Below, piece after piece: positions 26,165 to 35,272 of a DNA stretch of 64,000 nucleotides (the stretch's first letter is position 1; each line of letters starts with the position of its first letter). Made by a program: the position numbers and the translations under genes. This stretch comes from Desulforapulum autotrophicum. GTDB taxonomy: Bacteria; Desulfobacterota; Desulfobacteria; Desulfobacterales; Desulfolunaceae. The stretch lies in assembly GCA_020723285.1 (NCBI GenBank), contig DYJE01000029.1:1-64000 (forward strand), given 5' to 3'. A model generated the notes under the pieces. The model saw nothing but the letters and a program-made list of their open reading frames with translations. It was not told the DNA's origin and did not search any database.

Positions 26165-27072
26165 AGTTTCACCCGTCCCTCCCCCAATGCGCGTGATACG
26201 TCCATGATCCTTTGGGTCACATCATGATCCGGCCTGAAATACAGATGATAGCAGGGGATTGCGTCGACTATCCGGCCGCAGAGATCCATCATGGCCGGAA
26301 TACGGTCTCGGTCATACCAGGGAATAGACACAAGAGGAAGCAGATGATGAAGGGCCGTTGACCTTTCACATCGGTCGATCCGGTTTTCCTGGCCGTGATG
26401 AAGAAAGAACACCGCCGAAAGCGGCATGGACGTTGGGTTTGCATCATGGTTGTCGCTGTGCCAGGGAGTTCCGTATATCCGGAAACCCTGCGGATTCTCC
26501 CGGATCACCACACGTTCATCACTCAGCACCGTCACGTCGGATTGCCCAGAAAAAAGGCTGGCCAGCGTACTTTTCCCGGCACCGGATTTTCCTCCGAACA
26601 ACAGACCCCGACCGTCGATCCCCACGCCGGTGCTGTGAAGAAGTCCTCCATTTCGAAAAGCCAGGGCATTGACCAGGATCATCTGGTCCAGAGGATGAGA
26701 CAAGGGGGGAAAAGGTTGGGGTTCTGCGGAGGGATCGATATAGACATCCACCTGAAGACCGTCGCGATCAAACAGAGCGGTCCAGAATGGAACGTCAAAG
26801 CCCGGAGGCTGGAACACCGCGGCCCGGGTTTCACCTTTCCTTCGGATGGTCCAGGCTGCCCCGCTGTTGAATAAAATTTCCCACTCCCCGGTCTGGGGAG
26901 CATTTTCGAAGACGACCCGGACAATGACATCCATGGTGTCTGAGCCTGCCGGTTCTTCAGACAAAAAAGCCCTGATGGCCGGGCCGAGTGCTTCGAAACC
27001 CGGCGTGGCATCCCCAAAAATCACGTACCGGACGCCCCCGACACACAGCACCTTTTCATGACCATGACCCAA
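26161..27072 (-). CDS. HPr-kinase-like P-loop protein of the RiPP operon
   Basis: 303 residues. The C-terminal half carries GLLHSTGVGI and the Walker A GGKSGAGKST (160-169), as in the HPr kinase/PEP-carboxykinase fold; VLSDERVVI looks like the Walker-B equivalent. The N-terminal half is unassigned. Homologues accompany PqqD and radical SAM genes in RiPP clusters, for example ScmC of the SynChlorMet cassette, and HPr-kinase-like enzymes can phosphorylate peptides in some lasso clusters. Here it could modify a Ser/Thr of the precursor, which has several. It starts directly after the precursor stop. Function is inferred from family and context. Confidence 0.82.
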   Translation of the reverse strand: MGHGHEKVLCVGGVRYVIFGDATPGFEALGPAIRAFLSEEPAGSDTMDVIVRVVFENAPQTGEWEILFNSGAAWTIRRKGETRAAVFQPPGFDVPFWTALFDRDGLQVDVYIDPSAEPQPFPPLSHPLDQMILVNALAFRNGGLLHSTGVGIDGRGLLFGGKSGAGKSTLASLFSGQSDVTVLSDERVVIRENPQGFRIYGTPWHSDNHDANPTSMPLSAVFFLHHGQENRIDRCERSTALHHLLPLVSIPWYDRDRIPAMMDLCGRIVDAIPCYHLYFRPDHDVTQRIMDVSRALGEGRVKL

Positions 27073-27246
27073 TCAGGACCCCAATCCGTGGCAGTTGGAA
27101 CCCATGCAGTTAAAGGGATTCAGCCGGGGCACGCCTCCTGACGTGGTTGTCTTGCAGGATGTGCCCAGGACCTCTTCAGCTGCAAGGTCGATGGCCGTGA
27201 GCACCGGTTTGGAGTACGTCCGTTTTTTTTTGCTGTTATCCGTCAT
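27073..27246 (-). CDS. RiPP precursor peptide (57 residues, three Cys)
   Basis: The start at 27246 has GGGAG six bases upstream and lies 1 bp after the radical SAM stop; the frame is open to 27267. The leader is Lys-rich and then carries YSKPVLTAIDL and AAEEVLGTSC, the KPxL...L...AEEVLG-x-x-C pattern typical of precursors handled by PqqD-like proteins and radical SAM/SPASM enzymes. The core is Gly/Ser/Thr/Asn-rich with Cys at 31, 47 and 52 and ends HGLGS. Candidate modification sites are the Cys residues (thioether bridges) and the Thr run TTTS at 33-36. The mature product is unknown. There is no separate signal peptide. Confidence 0.85.
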   Translation of the reverse strand: MTDNSKKKRTYSKPVLTAIDLAAEEVLGTSCKTTTSGGVPRLNPFNCMGSNCHGLGS

Positions 27247-27247
27247 G

Positions 27248-28324
27248 TCACACTCCCAGTCTTGCAATGTATTCGTGCCGCAACTGTCCCATACGGCACA
27301 GGTATTCTGATTTGCTCACGTCCGAACCGGTTTCCAGGCCGGACACCGGCGGACAGTAGCCGCAAAGGGTGATGCGCTCGCATGCCCTGCACGGATGGGC
27401 GGAATCGGCCTCGAAGCGGTCCACAGTCCGGCTCACCTGTTCCCAGGCCGTTGGAAAATCCAGGCTCCTCAAATCGGCCCGGATGCCTGACGTAATCAGA
27501 CAGGGCTGAAGAAATCCGTCTGACGTGATGTGGCCGCAGGTTTTTCCCGCGCCGCATATATAAAGAAACCGGTCCATGGCTGTTTTTGAGCTTTTCTTCC
27601 AGAACTCAGCCCAGTCAGCGGCCCTTTTGGGGTCACCAAACTCGCATGCCACCGCTGTCGCCGGAGAAACCCGATGGTGCAAAGGCGTTTGATCTCCATC
27701 GAGACGGGGCATCACGGCCGCGTCGAACCGGAACCTGACACCCAGGTTCCGGGCCATGGCTTCCATATCGTCAAGCTCGTGCACGTTCAGATCCATAAGA
27801 ACGGTTTTCAGACTGACCCTGACACCATTCTCATGAAGTCTTTTGATCCCGGCCATGGCTCTCTGGCAAGCATCGGCCGAACCGGTCACGCGGCCATAGG
27901 TCTCAGGGTTTGATCCGTAAACCGACACCTCCACCTGAATGGGCGGGTATTCCCTGAACAGGCGGACATGCTCTTCGGTGACCGTGGACCCGTTGGTAAA
28001 CACCACCACCAGCATGCCCCGCTTCCTTGCATGGGTGTAAATGTGGGCGAAATCGCTCCGCAACAGGGGCTCCCCGCCGGTCAGAAGAAGGTACAGACAC
28101 CCCGCATCGGCCAGATCGTCAATGATCGAAATGGCCATGGCTGTGTCTATCCCATCTTTTTTTTTCCTGTCCCCTTCGGGAAGATAGCAGTGGACGCATG
28201 AAAAATTACAGCGCGTGGTCAGTTCAAAGCTGCCCGAAAGGGGAATCCGGTCTCTGGCCACCCGGTTTCTGAACCGCAGGAAAAAATCATCCGTCGAGAC
28301 CTGAGGCGCAATGCAGTTCAGCAC
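27248..28324 (-). CDS. Radical SAM/SPASM peptide-modifying enzyme
   Basis: 358 residues. The SAM-cleaving [4Fe-4S] motif is C39-x3-C43-x2-C46 (TRCNFSCVHC), followed by LLLTGGEPLL. The C-terminal SPASM region has Cys at about 257, 263, 275, 312, 315, 321, 324 and 343, enough for two auxiliary clusters. Such enzymes install thioether or C-C bonds in precursor peptides. It overlaps the PqqD-like gene by 7 bp and is followed 1 bp later by the precursor gene, so its substrate is almost certainly that peptide. The reaction type cannot be told from the sequence. Confidence 0.92.
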   Translation of the reverse strand: MLNCIAPQVSTDDFFLRFRNRVARDRIPLSGSFELTTRCNFSCVHCYLPEGDRKKKDGIDTAMAISIIDDLADAGCLYLLLTGGEPLLRSDFAHIYTHARKRGMLVVVFTNGSTVTEEHVRLFREYPPIQVEVSVYGSNPETYGRVTGSADACQRAMAGIKRLHENGVRVSLKTVLMDLNVHELDDMEAMARNLGVRFRFDAAVMPRLDGDQTPLHHRVSPATAVACEFGDPKRAADWAEFWKKSSKTAMDRFLYICGAGKTCGHITSDGFLQPCLITSGIRADLRSLDFPTAWEQVSRTVDRFEADSAHPCRACERITLCGYCPPVSGLETGSDVSKSEYLCRMGQLRHEYIARLGV

Positions 28325-28614
28325 CCGGCCTCCACAACAAGTCCCGACGATGTGAGCTGCGCCATGAACTCCATCAGGTCCTTTTCCGCCACGGCCTCTT
28401 CCACATCGAATTCAGCCGTGATTCTGTCCCGAAGTTCTTCAAGCGACCGCGTACCGTCGATGCCGTCCCAGATAAACGCCCCCACAGGGTCCACGGTATA
28501 GATGTTCCGCATATCGGCCAGCTGACCCCTTACAGGGACGATGAGTTTTTCTCCGGCAATGATGCGGGTGACCACATCGTCCACCTTGATATATTTGATG
28601 CCATGCGATTTCAT
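28318..28614 (-). CDS. PqqD-like RiPP recognition (chaperone) protein
   Basis: 98 residues with the PqqD winged-helix pattern: IKVDDVVTRII, NIYTVDPVGAFIWDGIDGTRSLEE (start of the recognition helix region) and a C-terminal helix with LMEFMAQLTSSGLV. PqqD-type domains bind the leader and present it to the radical SAM enzyme. It starts 24 bp after the stop of the C25 peptidase gene, and its 3' end overlaps the radical SAM gene by 7 bp. Resembles ScmD-type free-standing PqqD proteins. Confidence 0.88.
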   Translation of the reverse strand: MKSHGIKYIKVDDVVTRIIAGEKLIVPVRGQLADMRNIYTVDPVGAFIWDGIDGTRSLEELRDRITAEFDVEEAVAEKDLMEFMAQLTSSGLVVEAGC

Positions 28615-28638
28615 GGTTTTTCCTTTTTAATACAACCT

Positions 28639-31600
28639 TCAGTCCGCGAACCGGAGGGCAGGATCGCCCATCAGCACAAACACATCCGTCAGATCCGTGT
28701 CCCCGATCTTGGTCGTGTAGTTGCGGCAGGCCAAACGCACCGCTTCACCCAGGGTTCCATTACGATGGGCAAAGACCGCGCGCATGAATTCCTGGTCGAG
28801 TACCGTGGCCAGGGGAGCTGCGGAGAGGCCGGAGGGAGCCCACACCGCAATGGCACCTTTGCCTGCAGCGGTCACCAGATTTTCGGCGATGGAATCGTAA
28901 CCGGGAACGGCGAACAGAGACGTGGCGCAGGTCATCAGCGCCATGACCGGCTGCCGGTTGCCATTGGCCAGCGTGGAAATATCGGCGGATTCCAGAAGCC
29001 CTTCCTCGGCCAGCCGGTCGATACCGCCGTGACCCAGATAATTGAACAGGAACGCGCCCTGGTTCAACGCCTGGATCATGCGGGTTTTCACCGTATCGAA
29101 GCTGCTCTGGCCCAGAGTGAACCTAAGCCTTTCCAATCCCTTCGGAATGCATGCCTCCACTTTTATGTTGAATTCCGGGAAATTACCGCCCTGGTCCGCA
29201 TCGTCCACCGCCATGATCACCCGGTCTGTCCAGGAACCGCCGCTTTTTTCGTAAGCTTTGATCTTTTCGACCATGACCAGCATGTCCTCGCTGCTGTGGA
29301 CGGGGAATCGGCCGATGGCCATGTCGGGCTTGCCGTCATCACCCGCCACATCCACCAGCTGGTTGTCCGAGGGAAACAGGCCGTCCGGTGTGCCGGTCAT
29401 GAGTGGCGGAATCAGGCAGTCGTTATACCCCCTGATATTCTTGTAATCGTAACTTCCGTCGCCCACAAGGGCCACAAAACCCGGCCTGATCCGCCAGTTG
29501 TTGTAGGCGTAATCCAGAAAATCCTTGATGGCTTCGGGATGGGATGTTCCGTCATTGAACTCGTTCATGATGTCGTCCAGAACCACAGTTTTGACACTGT
29601 AACCCCGGCTTTTTCTGTACTCCGCAAGGGCCAGGGCACCTTCAAGGAGGTTTTTCGGCGTGATTACCAGATAGGTCGCCCCATTCATTCGCGACTTGAG
29701 GTTCGAGCGGGACACACCGTCCCAGTCAAACGGCGCACCGCACTCCGCCGTATCCACCGCCAGATAGCGGTCTTCCGAATTCCGGCTCCTGAAGCTCACA
29801 CAGGTCTTCCCGTCCACCTGTTCCTTGAACGTATCGGTGATCAGGACCGGTTTCTTTTTATCCGTGATGTCGAACACCTTCACATCGCTGCCGGTGAATC
29901 CCGCCACCCGGATCAGATCCTGACCGCGGCCGGTCGCCGAAAGGACTCCGCCTGCCGCTGTGTAGCTCCGGGGGTATGTTAGATCCACGGAATCGAAATA
30001 GAAGATGCTGTACGGCGCGCCATGGGCGAGAACCCCGGTGAGGGTCACGGTGTTGGTGACGTCCAGAATGGCCGGGGAAACCCTGAAAGCCAATTCGGCT
30101 TTCTGTGTGCCGTCAAACGCTCCTTGTCCCACGGATACACCGTTAACCGCCACGTTGACCGTATGATCCGGGAACGCCGTGGTCAGGGAACCCCCTTTGA
30201 GAGTCACCGTCAGAAGAGCGTCGCCACCGCTCCGGTCAAGGCCCGGTGAAGGGACCTCAACCGTCAGTGTTCCCAGGCTCGCGTCACCGGCCACCACATA
30301 TTCGCCCACCCAGTAATCGTCGTAAGGATCGGTGTAGTACGCGGTCAGGGGATAGAGATCTTCCTCCACATGGACGGTATCCATGAACGTGTAAGCTCCG
30401 GCAGCGCTTCCCGCCGACGTTCCTCCGCCTGTCACCGCCTGAGTCATGATGCTGCCTTTGCCGGGCTTCAGCATGTAAACGCTCTGATCCGTGTAATTGC
30501 TGTTGGGGGATTCGCCGTAAAAATAAATCCCCTGGTTGCCTGTTGCCGGAAGATACGCCACGGTAAAACCCTTGTTCGTGAGAACCAGATTGCCGGTTCC
30601 GATCAGGGCAGCCACGCGGCTTTCCGTGTAATTCAGGCTTGAAGCGATTTCCGATGCCGGAACATAGCAAAGCCCTTCTTCCGTCACGGTGATTTTCATC
30701 CGGGCCCTTGCGCCCTGCCCGTAACCGGAATAAAAAGCCGCAAGATCGCTTTTCAGTTTAGCCGTGTTCCAGCGGGCCAGGATTTTTGACGCAGAAACCC
30801 TTTTTTTCACATGGGGTGAGCGGCTGAAACTTCCAGCTTTCAAAAACACGGACCGGCTTTTTTTTGCAGCGGTTCCTGATTCGGACAGCGAGGATAACGA
30901 TCCGCCCGCCGTGACCTTGAACGGACCGTAATCCCTTCTCCGGCCTTTCACTTCCACTTCCGTCAGCTTGTACGTGTAGGTTTTTCCCGGAACGGCATCA
31001 CTGTCAACCAGCCGGTAGGTTCCGCCCTGGGGAGACACCAGGAGCCCTGTGAGAAGGCCCTGGTGAACCGCCCTGTATTTGCCTTTGGCCGTATCCTTCC
31101 GTTTGAGATAGAAACCCAGGGTTCCCATCTCCGCCGCGGTCTTCCATTCGATAACCACGCTGCCGTTTTCCTCGGTGGCGCTAAACGAGGTGATCAGCGC
31201 CAAAAGGGGAATGTAGACTTCGTCGGAGTAGAGAGTTCCCGATGTGTCCCAGTAATCCACACGGATGCTGTTTTCACCGGCCACCCTGAGGATTCCGCTG
31301 TTGTTTCCCGTTCCCGTTGACGTGGACACCGTGAGGCCGCCAGACGCGTTGGTGAAAACGCCGGTGTTGGCTCCCGTTTCAGTGAGGATCACGGTTTCCG
31401 AATCCCCGGTGACATTGTCCACCACGGTCACCGACACCGTGTTCACGATTCCCGCCGACGTATTGGCAGCGCTGTCCGTCACCTTGATGTAAACCGATGT
31501 TTCCCCGGCGCTCATGTCATAACCGTCCACCGGATTCCCGGCCGGGTCGGTAAATTCCACTTTGCCGCCGCTGGCCACGGTGAACACATCCACCACGCCG

Positions 31601-34600
31601 GTGGGCACGGCGGTCATCTGAGCGCTCAGCGTCGATCTGGGCGTGAACGACGACGGCATCACCACCGCTGTCCAGGTTCCGTATGCCGCCGTGTCCGAGC
31701 TGTTGTCATAAGAGCTGTAGAAAAAACCGCTTCCGCTGCTGCACGACGCTGTATCCGTGGAAACCAGATTGCCTCCGGCGTCGTAATACGCGGTGGTGTA
31801 GCAGGTGAGGGGGGCAAAACCGTATCCGCCGGTGTAGATGGTGTCGTTCAGGCCGGAGCCTTCAAGATCCCGGCAGAACAGGTTGTCTTCGTAATAAAAC
31901 GCCGAACTGTTGGCCGACATGTAGCCCGGAATGTAATCCGTCGCTGATGCGGAAACCCCGACGGAAGCAGGAATTTCACTGCTGTAGGCAAACACGGAGT
32001 TGGTGATCAGCGATTCATCGGGTGTCGCCGTGTCGATGATGTAGGTGTAACTCACCGTCATGCTTTCATGGATGGCAAGGGTCGTGGGACAGACCGTGGT
32101 GGTCACGTCACTGAAATCCACACCCTGAACCCAGGCCGCGAAAGCAGTTCCCGAACGCTGCCGTGAAAGAAGCACGGAACTGCCGCTCTGATACCGGGCT
32201 GACAGCATGGGCATCGGGTAAACTGTGTCGGTGGATCTGCATCCGTTCGACACAATCGCCATGCGCTGAGATCCCGCGCTGTCCACGGTCACCGAAACTG
32301 CCGAGCTGATCGCGTCGCCTTGGGTTTTAAACCGGTAATCCACATGCAATTGAGGATGGGTCAATGTGTAGACCTCGAAATTCACACTGTTGTTCGCGTA
32401 TTCAAGGCCTACAGCCACCGTGTTTTCCGTGGCGTTCTGGGCAACACCGTTGCCCAGGGTGATCAAAACACCTTCTGCGGCATCCCCTGCCCCGTTATCG
32501 TTGGTATGGCCTGTTCCCCAGACAAAGGTGTGATCTCGGGATACCGACGTTCCAAGACTTGCGGTATTATACTCGGTCGTGGCATTGACACCATTACCAC
32601 CGTTGTTACCGGTCACCTGGACCCGCTGGACCGTCCATGCCGTTCCCCATTCCACAACCATCACTGTACTTGTAGCAGTGGCAAGGGTGGCACCGCCGCT
32701 GTCCCGGCTCCAGCTGATGGTTCCTGAACCTGTGGGGTATATTCTGGCATGACAGGTTTTGGTGTTGGCGGCGGTGCCTTCGGATGTGTCACACCCGGCC
32801 CCGTTGTATCCGCCCATGAGCATGATCCGGCTGAGATTCGTCCATCCGGAGGCAAAGGTGTCGGTCCCTGTTGTGGCCGTTCCCGTGTGCGCCACACGTT
32901 CCACACCCAGAAGTTTGAATCCGTTAACCGCCTGATCGTTCAGACATTCCACCACGGTGATGACTCCGGCCCATCCGTTCACGGATGCGCCCCGTGTGAA
33001 TCCGAGCCGGTTGGCTGCCGAGGAAACGGCAAGATCACCTGTCCCCGTGGGGTCGGATGTCAACGCGATGTAACAGGAATTGGGGCCCAGATTGGTGGAG
33101 CCAGAACCGTCACTGCCCTGTACCATGACGAAATAGTTGGCGGCCAGATTCTGGTTCAACGTCAGTTCATAAGTCGTTCCGGAGAACTGGGCGGCGGTCA
33201 CCGGATATTCCGTGACCCGGAATGGATTCGTCACGCAGGTTCCCCCCTGCATGGCTCCGCCGTTCACCACGATCCCGGTCAAAGGTACGGAACCGACACT
33301 GGTCAGGGTGGCTGAATACGTCAGGCTGTCCCCGGCTTTGGCAAGCCCCCGTGCCGATGAACTCAGGCTGGCGGTCATGGCTGCGGCATCCGTTATGACG
33401 CTGACACTGTTGTTGCCCTGATGGTTGTCAAAAGTGGACCCGCCCACGGTAAACACAGATGTGACCTGCCCACCTTCATCCAGGGCCTGGACATCCACAG
33501 CCGCGTTGAACACCAGATCCGGCAGGGTTGCGCCGGACGCCACGGGCAGAGATCCGGTGTAGGTGAAAACCACTGTGGACCCCGATTCATCATCGGTCGA
33601 AACACCTTCCCAGACACCACTTGGCGTGTTCACATAGGCCAGCCCCGCGGGCAGGGCGGCGGTCACCTGAACGCTCCCGGCCGTACTGGGTCCGTTGTTC
33701 GTCACCGACACCGTGTAGCTTCCGTTGGCTCCGGCAACAAAGGGGCCGTTTCCTGTGGCGGTCACTGAAAGATCCGCCACGTTGGAATTGGTCACCGATA
33801 AAACTTCCGCGTTCAGAAGCACCATGTCCGTTCCGGTCTGGTATCGTGTTGAAACAGAGGTGTCCCCGGCGCTCAGGTACTGGCTTACATCATAAAAATC
33901 CAGATCCATGGCAAGAGCGTTGCTGTCGTTCCCGGCTGTGGAGGACAGGCCTGAGTTGGGATCTCCCGACGGTAATGTCCGCGTGGAATTGTACTGATTG
34001 TTCAAGGGATTTGCTGTGGAGGTGATGCTGTGGCCGTTGAAATAAAGATTTTCGTAGCTGTTGGAATTCCCCACATCGCCTTCCCAGCTCAAATGCCCGT
34101 GTTTGCCGCTGATATTGCTTGAAGGAATCTGGAAATTGGACGGGGTCAAATCGATATGATCGCTCCCCGAAGCGCTGTAGTAAAGCTTGAACCCGTCGTA
34201 GACATTCACTACGCGCAAGGGCTGAGTGGACGACTCCGGGTATTCATACACCACAATCATCGCCCAGCCCGCCACAATGGTGGAGACGGACGAATGGGGC
34301 GTGTTGGTCCAGACACTGAGGTTTGAAACCGTGTATGTCCCCGCACCGCCGCTTTGGACATACGCGGTCACATCCTTGAAACCACCGAAGTAATCTTCAT
34401 TGGAATCCGTACCGCCGTCAAACCGGGCAAAATCCTCGGTGAAGCTTCTGTCCGCGCTGGTAATATTCAGGGCTGAACTTCCGGTGCGGGTCAGGGTGAT
34501 GGCGTAATCCGGAGCTGAAGTTCCGATCTGGCTGTTCCAGGACCCGGCCCAATAAAGGTAAGCGGCTTTTACCGTGGTCCCCGCAGGAAGGGCCAGCGTG

Positions 34601-34776
34601 CTGCTGCCCGATGAGGCCACGGCTGTGTCCGAGGTTTTAAGTGACCGCCCGGTGGCCGTGAAATCAACCTTCCCCGCAAAGCTGTTGTACAGTGTGATGT
34701 CCGTGTAGGCACTGCCATTATCAGGCCAGATGATCCAAACAAGAGTCGCCAGCAGCAAGGGCAGAACCCGTCTCAT
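28639..34776 (-). CDS. Giant secreted C25 (gingipain-like) cysteine peptidase
   Basis: 2045 residues from the ATG at 34776, which has GGGGGGA just upstream; the frame is open to 34863. The signal peptide is MRRVLPLLLATLVWIIW.... Next comes a DUF3344-like adhesive region (about 20-340) with AAYLYWAGSW, then DUF11-type beta-repeats (NVADLSVTATGNGPF, YTVSVTNNGPS), further Ig-like modules, a fibronectin-like domain near NGSVVIEWKTAAEMG, and the C-terminal C25 catalytic domain. The catalytic His is in NYLGHGG (about 1916) and the catalytic Cys in MTCATSLF (about 1950). No known C-terminal sorting signal follows. It is the first gene of the RiPP operon, 24 bp before the PqqD-like gene. It could process the RiPP or its target, or be an unrelated surface protease. 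Confidence 0.9.
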   Translation of the reverse strand: MRRVLPLLLATLVWIIWPDNGSAYTDITLYNSFAGKVDFTATGRSLKTSDTAVASSGSSTLALPAGTTVKAAYLYWAGSWNSQIGTSAPDYAITLTRTGSSALNITSADRSFTEDFARFDGGTDSNEDYFGGFKDVTAYVQSGGAGTYTVSNLSVWTNTPHSSVSTIVAGWAMIVVYEYPESSTQPLRVVNVYDGFKLYYSASGSDHIDLTPSNFQIPSSNISGKHGHLSWEGDVGNSNSYENLYFNGHSITSTANPLNNQYNSTRTLPSGDPNSGLSSTAGNDSNALAMDLDFYDVSQYLSAGDTSVSTRYQTGTDMVLLNAEVLSVTNSNVADLSVTATGNGPFVAGANGSYTVSVTNNGPSTAGSVQVTAALPAGLAYVNTPSGVWEGVSTDDESGSTVVFTYTGSLPVASGATLPDLVFNAAVDVQALDEGGQVTSVFTVGGSTFDNHQGNNSVSVITDAAAMTASLSSSARGLAKAGDSLTYSATLTSVGSVPLTGIVVNGGAMQGGTCVTNPFRVTEYPVTAAQFSGTTYELTLNQNLAANYFVMVQGSDGSGSTNLGPNSCYIALTSDPTGTGDLAVSSAANRLGFTRGASVNGWAGVITVVECLNDQAVNGFKLLGVERVAHTGTATTGTDTFASGWTNLSRIMLMGGYNGAGCDTSEGTAANTKTCHARIYPTGSGTISWSRDSGGATLATATSTVMVVEWGTAWTVQRVQVTGNNGGNGVNATTEYNTASLGTSVSRDHTFVWGTGHTNDNGAGDAAEGVLITLGNGVAQNATENTVAVGLEYANNSVNFEVYTLTHPQLHVDYRFKTQGDAISSAVSVTVDSAGSQRMAIVSNGCRSTDTVYPMPMLSARYQSGSSVLLSRQRSGTAFAAWVQGVDFSDVTTTVCPTTLAIHESMTVSYTYIIDTATPDESLITNSVFAYSSEIPASVGVSASATDYIPGYMSANSSAFYYEDNLFCRDLEGSGLNDTIYTGGYGFAPLTCYTTAYYDAGGNLVSTDTASCSSGSGFFYSSYDNSSDTAAYGTWTAVVMPSSFTPRSTLSAQMTAVPTGVVDVFTVASGGKVEFTDPAGNPVDGYDMSAGETSVYIKVTDSAANTSAGIVNTVSVTVVDNVTGDSETVILTETGANTGVFTNASGGLTVSTSTGTGNNSGILRVAGENSIRVDYWDTSGTLYSDEVYIPLLALITSFSATEENGSVVIEWKTAAEMGTLGFYLKRKDTAKGKYRAVHQGLLTGLLVSPQGGTYRLVDSDAVPGKTYTYKLTEVEVKGRRRDYGPFKVTAGGSLSSLSESGTAAKKSRSVFLKAGSFSRSPHVKKRVSASKILARWNTAKLKSDLAAFYSGYGQGARARMKITVTEEGLCYVPASEIASSLNYTESRVAALIGTGNLVLTNKGFTVAYLPATGNQGIYFYGESPNSNYTDQSVYMLKPGKGSIMTQAVTGGGTSAGSAAGAYTFMDTVHVEEDLYPLTAYYTDPYDDYWVGEYVVAGDASLGTLTVEVPSPGLDRSGGDALLTVTLKGGSLTTAFPDHTVNVAVNGVSVGQGAFDGTQKAELAFRVSPAILDVTNTVTLTGVLAHGAPYSIFYFDSVDLTYPRSYTAAGGVLSATGRGQDLIRVAGFTGSDVKVFDITDKKKPVLITDTFKEQVDGKTCVSFRSRNSEDRYLAVDTAECGAPFDWDGVSRSNLKSRMNGATYLVITPKNLLEGALALAEYRKSRGYSVKTVVLDDIMNEFNDGTSHPEAIKDFLDYAYNNWRIRPGFVALVGDGSYDYKNIRGYNDCLIPPLMTGTPDGLFPSDNQLVDVAGDDGKPDMAIGRFPVHSSEDMLVMVEKIKAYEKSGGSWTDRVIMAVDDADQGGNFPEFNIKVEACIPKGLERLRFTLGQSSFDTVKTRMIQALNQGAFLFNYLGHGGIDRLAEEGLLESADISTLANGNRQPVMALMTCATSLFAVPGYDSIAENLVTAAGKGAIAVWAPSGLSAAPLATVLDQEFMRAVFAHRNGTLGEAVRLACRNYTTKIGDTDLTDVFVLMGDPALRFAD

Positions 34777-35211
34777 TTTCCCCCCGTTTTTCAGAACATT
34801 GAATATGATTCCCCATAAAAAGCCGACAAGTTGATGGGCGTAAAGTCGCCCGGCAAAGTTCATCCCTTGCGGCTTAAGCCATCACGTTCAATTGACGTTT
34901 CATGGCACTGAATTTTTATGGATTTATATTTTTCCCGATAAAGTCTTTTCACAGTTTCACCCTGATTTCCAGCCTTTTTTCCATCTTTTTTCATCATCAT
35001 GGACGTAGCAGATTCCCCAAAATGCCGAGTTGGACATGTCTGACGTGAATGGGCCTGTCTGTTCTAACCGTCACGGCATGGCAAATCACAGGGTGAACAT
35101 ACCCCACTTCGGGCATTTGTCGTCCCATATCTTCGATCGGTACGAAAGGATTTTAAAATCGGGATATCTCTGAATATATTGAAGCAGGTGAACTGCGGCT
35201 TGGGCGGGTAA
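34777..35211. other. Intergenic region upstream of the C25/RiPP operon
   Basis: About 435 bp between the C25 peptidase start and the terminator of the qmo operon. It is AT-richer than its flanks. I see no gene and no promoter with good hexamers at proper spacing; the RiPP operon promoter must lie here. Confidence 0.5.
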
Positions 35212-35240
35212 ACAAAAAAGGAGAGGGTTTCCCCTCTCCT
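35212..35240 (-). terminator. Rho-independent terminator of the apr-qmo operon
   Basis: On the minus strand AGGAGAGGG-GAAA-CCCTCTCCT forms a strong stem, followed directly by TTTTTTG. It lies about 32 bp after the qmoC stop. Confidence 0.9.
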
Positions 35241-35272
35241 TCTCGTTCCAGAATCCGGATTACAGCTGAAGA

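Noticed and set aside
27248-28614. Pyrroloquinoline quinone (PQQ) biosynthesis
   Set aside because: A PqqD-like protein and a radical SAM enzyme are present, but the precursor lacks the Glu-x-x-x-Tyr core of PqqA and pqqB/pqqC are absent.
28603-29982. 459-codon plus-strand open frame opposite the C25 peptidase
   Set aside because: Shadow of the catalytic domain on the other strand. It has no ribosome-binding site and low-complexity His/Arg-rich translation.
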